Positions 60,402 to 64,000 of a stretch of 64,000 nucleotides of DNA are shown here, piece after piece (position 1 is the stretch's first letter; every line of letters begins with the position of its first letter). The notes beneath the pieces were generated by a model that was not told the origin of the DNA, did no database searches, and saw nothing but the letters and a program-made list of their open reading frames with translations. Both the position numbers and the translations under genes were made by a program. Source of the stretch: Panicum virgatum (Eukaryota; Streptophyta; Magnoliopsida; Poales; Poaceae); assembly GCF_016808335.1 (NCBI RefSeq), contig NC_053143.1, forward strand, positions 50,499,441 to 50,563,440, in the 5' to 3' direction.

Positions 60402-61128
60402 AGCGTTGATATTCTTGCAGTAGTTGCTTGCTGATAAGCAAAAGAGATGATCCTGCCATTCTGACCACCAATGTTTGAAGGGAATTGATGTGAAAGGAAC
60501 AATCTGCCAGCTACTCAGATCTATAGTGCTCAAATCAGGCTCCCGATCTTTCAGGCGACTATAATTCAGAACGCTCTTGACAGTTTCCCTTGCTCGTACT
60601 TTATCAGCAAAGAAAAGGTGAATTGGCAATTGACCAAATCATAGTTGCCATGCTGCTGCTGATGGGTGATAGAACTCATAACTGGGCTAACCTCGCCCCA
60701 ATGTGAAGTTGGTATGTAAAATCCTTGTGGTAACAGCTTCTTACAGACTGTTTGTTGCATATTCATCATCTTTCTAGTTGTCAAGCTGAAGTTTCACTTT
60801 ATTTTTGAAATCATGGTTGTCGTCACGATAAGCAACCAAATTATGGACTCATCAGCAAAGCCATTGTAGAAGCACTTGAACAAATCTGTCATGCCAAAGT
60901 CTTCATTGGCGATCATTGATGCCGATTCACCAAAAGAGGTGCATAGGCGAACTTGGATTTGTTGTCCCTCTGCATAGTTTTCTGATGGAAAGGACATTTT
61001 TCTCAGGTTTCGACCCATGGTCCTATGCATATACATGTTTAACCATAACTGAATAAACCACCAAGAACCTCCAAGATTGCCGATGGGTTGGTCAGCTCTA
61101 AGTTTGACTGCAACTTGATGAAGCAGAT

Positions 61129-62187
61129 TGTAGCAAAAATGGCCTCTAATGCCATATTTCAATATAATGTTTTGGCGATTGATGATACACACAACACTTG
61201 GACTAATATATGTGTTAAGATGATCATTATCAGGATTATAGGTCCAAGGGATGAAAAGATACTAAACCCCGAAGAAATCAGGTCGAAAGAACCAAGACAG
61301 AGGTAATTTGCACTCACCGGTTAAACCGACGTGAGGCAAATTACATACACCGGTGCAATGAGTTCAGAGAAGACTCAGTCAGCAGAGTGCACCAGATGAA
61401 CCGACGATGGGAAGAATGATGGCGTCGGTGCAATGGACCCAGAAGCTGAGGCTAGGGTTTAGCGTCGGTTGAACCGACGACGCCTGAAGACAATACGTCG
61501 GTGCAACGGCAGAAGAAGACCAAGGAAAATGCATACATCGGTTGAACCGATGATACACCGGTCAATTGCGTCGGTGCAGTTGTCCAGAGACTCCATTCTT
61601 CAGGGGGTTTCTGAACTTGCACTCACCGGTTAAACCGACGATGAATTCAAGAGCGTCGGTGCAATTGATCAAGTAGCCATTGGAGCAGTAACGGCTAGTT
61701 GCTGGGAAATAGCATTCACCGGTTGAACCGGTGATGACAAAAATGGAGCGTCGGTTTAACCGGCGTTAAGGAATTTTGTCAGCCTTTCCCAACGGCTCTT
61801 TTGGGGTGTGTGGGCTATATATACCCCCCAAGGCTGGTTGCTGCATATGGTTGGACGCCAGAAAAGTTGAAGGAAGTGTTGCCCAAGCAAACTAACATCT
61901 CCAACCATCCTAGCAAAGCTTAGTGTCATATCTAGCTTGTGAGAAGTTTTGAGAGAGTGCTTTGTGCACTTGTATAGGGATTAGTTCTTGCGAGAGCTCC
62001 CTTGAGCAAAGTCCTGCTGCGGCAAGCAATCGTGTACTCGTTGTGCGACCCTCCGACTTGGTGTGGAGAGGCAACGACACTCTGTGCGGGGAAGGAGACC
62101 CCTCTTGGTGAGAAGCTCCAATAGTGAAGACGGTTCCGTTGGTGACGCTTTGAGAGAGATGGTGGCGGTGGCCTTGTCTTGGTGACT
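61129..62187 (+). mobile_element. Copia/SIRE-like LTR, split by a nested Gypsy element
   Basis: It starts TGTAGCAAAAATGGCCTCTA and matches the solo LTR at 12267-13747 in opposite orientation (shared ATATTTCAATATAATGTTTT and GGTGGCGGTGGCCTTGTCTT). The match stops at GGTGACTTG, where the Gypsy LTR begins. The remainder probably lies beyond the window. It carries at least five TCGGTTGAACCGACG-type palindromes (61310-61760) and a TATATATACC box near 61817. Confidence 0.75.
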
Positions 62188-62360
62188 TGTGGGCCGAAAG
62201 CAAGATGGGCTTAAAGCAGAAGATTGAGGAAGGCTTGTAAATCGGCTCCTGCGTGAGCATATGGGCCACATTGGCCGTGTATCCTTAGATTTAGTTTAAG
62301 GTTAGAGATAGAGTCCAATCGGGACAAGATTAGTTTAGATTGTTTCCCAAGTCTCCGGAC

Positions 62361-62368
62361 TATAAATA
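62361..62368 (+). promoter_or_regulatory. TATA box of the Gypsy LTR
   Basis: TATAAATA, 173 bp into the LTR, the expected promoter for the element's genomic RNA. Confidence 0.6.
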
Positions 62369-62475
62369 TGTATCCTTTGTTATTTATGAAGAGAGCGTCA
62401 TCACGTCTCACAACAACAACAACTCTCGGCGTATCGCCACCCCTAATCCTAGGGTTTCATCCAAGTAAGTGCCAT

Positions 62476-62508
62476 GCTGCCCTGATCGCTTCTTGCGATC
62501 AGGGCAGC
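62476..62508 (+). other. Perfect 14-bp hairpin in the Gypsy LTR leader
   Basis: GCTGCCCTGATCGC pairs without mismatch with GCGATCAGGGCAGC across a TTCTT loop. It lies about 80 bases after the likely transcription start, so it would form in the 5' leader of the element RNA. Confidence 0.8.
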
Positions 62509-63379
62509 GTAGTTCTTGCTTTTACCTTGGTATTACTCGTACTGAAGCGTTTTTGATGGCAAGTAATGCTAGTTATCCTGATGTTCGTAGCATGGCTTTT
62601 AGTAGATCTGTCGTGCTTCATTGCTTATCATCTACGAATATCACGTTGTTTCTGTGCTGTCACGTTTCAATCTTATGCTAGTTCTTGTCGCATAGAATTA
62701 GTTGCACAGAGACAACACCCTGCTTCTTTTATGTTTAGTAGATCTGATCTGTTATGGTTTGCTCTTATCTTAGGAGTTGGCGTAATATCTGCTAGGTTAG
62801 GCCTTGCAAACGGATTGGACGATCCGGTGGCGCAGTAGATGCTTTATCTTGACCTTGGTAGGGATTGTTCCGGGAATCGGCTCTTGCTAGTTCTTAGGCC
62901 TCTGTTTTTGGTTATGGTCTAGTTGTTTGTTACGTTCATTAGGCCTAGTCACGTGTAGGATGTTCCGATCTAGCAGTGAAGCTTTTACCATCGTGGATTA
63001 GATTAGCTAGATTTAATTGAAGCAGCTTTACAATTATTCACTTTATTCATCGACATCTGGATGGTCATAGATCCAATCTGACACCGGGACTCGATCAGCT
63101 CTTTAAAGCCGATGCAAGAGTCGTCCCGGGGAGCCGACCACGGCTCGGACTTACGTTTACACGTGTCTTTGTATGCAGGAAACTGTTCGGAGCACGTCTA
63201 CACCCTCCTGATCGGGTATAGGTCAGGTGGCACGCCCGGTTTTCCACAAAACCTCTGGGCGCGTGACAGATTTGCGGGCCGTCGACGAGGGAGCAGTGCC
63301 TGCCAGCGCCCCAGCAACCTCCCGGCTCTTTGTGTTGCCCGTCGCTGCTCGCCGGTGGGTTTCGACCGACAACACATTC

Positions 63380-63391
63380 TGGCACTCCCGG
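63380..63391 (+). other. Primer binding site of the Gypsy element
   Basis: TGGCACTCCCGG, three bases after the 5' LTR. It resembles the TGGCGCCCGG-type sites of grass Gypsy elements. The tRNA was not identified. Confidence 0.55.
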
Positions 63392-63429
63392 TGGGACGAC
63401 TCTTCTCGGCAACAACGTCCACTGCAACA

Positions 63430-64000
63430 ATGATCGGAGCTCAAGATCAAGAACCTGCTCCCAAGCCCGTCACGTATGAAGAGCTCTCTCCTGAACACAA
63501 GAAGAAATATGATGAGATCAAAGCTCTGCTGGAAGCCGATCTCATCGGCTCTTTCGAGAGGACCCGCAACCATGGCATCAGGTGGAAGGGGTTCTCGCCT
63601 GAAGGTGCTCTCGACAACGTGGACCTGTCTGTACCATCAGAGGAGCGCACCAGGGCCCTGTGTCAGGAGATGAACTACACGGTGGCCCATGCACTTCATC
63701 GGCACTCTCAGAGCCTGATGAACGAGCTTGAGCGCATGGCGCACCGCGTCATCCAGGAGATAATCAAGAACCAGTACTCTCCATCGGGGCCAACCCTGGG
63801 GAGTCACACAGAGGAAGCTACGCTGCATTCCAGACCAGTGTTGCCGTTCTCGTTTGCGGCCCCAAGACCACAAAATTCGCCGATCTACGTCGTCCACAAG
63901 ATCGGCGGCGATCCTGGAGAAGGCCAATTCCTCACCGAGCCACCCAAGGAGATCCCGCACGGCTACACGTGCGCCTACATCCCTGACAGCGTCAGTCCAA
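63430..64000 (+). CDS. Gypsy gag-like reading frame, 5' part (continues past the window)
   Basis: Starts at the ATG at 63430, 50 bases after the primer site, and stays open for 190 codons to the window end. It opens MIGAQDQEPAPKPVTYEELS, followed by charged helical sequence (PEHKKKYDEIKALLEAD, RTRALCQEMNYTVAHALHRH, MNELERMAHRVIQEIIKNQY) and a Pro-rich segment. Position after the primer site and composition identify it as Gag of an LTR retrotransposon. No nucleocapsid or Pol is visible yet. The frame is uninterrupted in the part seen, so the element may be fairly young. Confidence 0.7.
   Translation, partial: MIGAQDQEPAPKPVTYEELSPEHKKKYDEIKALLEADLIGSFERTRNHGIRWKGFSPEGALDNVDLSVPSEERTRALCQEMNYTVAHALHRHSQSLMNELERMAHRVIQEIIKNQYSPSGPTLGSHTEEATLHSRPVLPFSFAAPRPQNSPIYVVHKIGGDPGEGQFLTEPPKEIPHGYTCAYIPDSVSP

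Larger units (their letters stand above)
55527..61128 (-). pseudogene. Plant mobile domain (PMD-like) gene remnant, interrupted by a LINE
   Basis: From 61128 downward it encodes NLLHQVAVKLRADQ, LGGSWWFIQLWLNMYMHRTM, FGMTDLFKCFYNGF, a frameshift, then YRDDNHDF and LLPQGFYIPTSHWGEVSP, then LNYSRLKDREPDLS and PFKHWWSEW. This is the pattern of plant mobile domain proteins (transposon-derived, PF10536). After the LINE (56991-60401) the sequence continues through Pro/Ser-rich segments to a coiled-coil C terminus (55527-56054; ELNRVNQEIDVIDND). Frameshifts and stops (for example after QEQIAN) show decay. Its 5' end is cut by an LTR at 61129. PMD assignment is from motif memory. Confidence 0.65.
62188..63376 (+). 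mobile_element. 5' LTR of a Gypsy-type element
   Basis: About 1.19 kb from TGTGGGCCGAAAGC to CCGACAACACA, followed by TTC and a primer site TGGCACTCCCGG at 63380. A TATA box (TATAAATA, 62361-62368) and an RNA-hairpin-forming palindrome (62476-62508) lie inside. TGACT precedes the LTR and may be its target duplication; the other end is outside the window. Confidence 0.7.

Noticed and set aside
1..64000. tRNA, rRNA or microRNA genes
   Set aside because: None recognised by reading; the primer sites resemble tRNA 3' ends but belong to retrotransposons.

Overview
The window is nuclear DNA of a grass (Poaceae, probably panicoid). This rests on split genes with GT-AG introns, plant-only families (GRDP/DUF1399, ELF4-like, a LHC-like stress-enhanced protein, a MEL1/AGO5-type Argonaute fragment, an Xa21-type LRR receptor kinase fragment, a plant mobile domain pseudogene) and grass repeats (Stowaway MITE, long-LTR Gypsy, Copia, L1-type LINEs, Helitrons). 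Nothing bacterial, viral or CRISPR-like is present.

Layout. 1-8913 and 15338-24079 are two copies of one segment in direct orientation, about 15.3 kb apart. Each carries a 5'-truncated LINE, a long Gypsy-type LTR and the 3' part of a glycine-rich domain protein (GRDP) gene on the minus strand. Copy B continues into exons 3, 2 and 1, giving a complete eight-exon gene (20238-25440, predicted 1104 aa). Copy A stops inside intron 3 and is headless. A Stowaway MITE is present only in copy A, with an exact empty TA site in copy B. Between the copies (8914-15337) lie LTR fragments, a solo LTR with a perfect 5-bp target duplication and a broken Argonaute fragment.

25.4-40.4 kb is the most gene-like part. 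It holds a three-exon chloroplast two-helix LHC-like gene (27964-28763, minus strand) and a young, intact Copia element (28919-33769; GAGTG target duplication; LTRs differing at 4 of 354 positions). The Copia sits 155 bp upstream of the LHC-like start codon. An ELF4-like circadian gene follows (CDS 38087-38446) with a probable 5'-UTR intron.

40.4-64 kb is repeat-dominated. It contains Helitron-like elements (the best is 45064-49042, minus strand) with internal tandem duplications, and a receptor-kinase pseudogene split by a solo LTR (CATTT target duplication, empty site rebuilt exactly). It also contains a 5'-truncated LINE (56991-60401) inside a plant mobile domain pseudogene, and a Copia-like LTR split by a Gypsy element whose gag reading frame runs off the window end. 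Apart from GRDP copy B, the LHC-like gene and the ELF4-like gene, all coding capacity seen is transposon or pseudogene.

Exon boundaries are predictions from splice consensus and reading frame, with no transcript evidence. Divergences and repeat boundaries were compared by eye. No previously undescribed molecular system is evident. The strongest signals are the duplication history, the expanded Cys/Gly repeat protein and the exactly resolved nested insertions.
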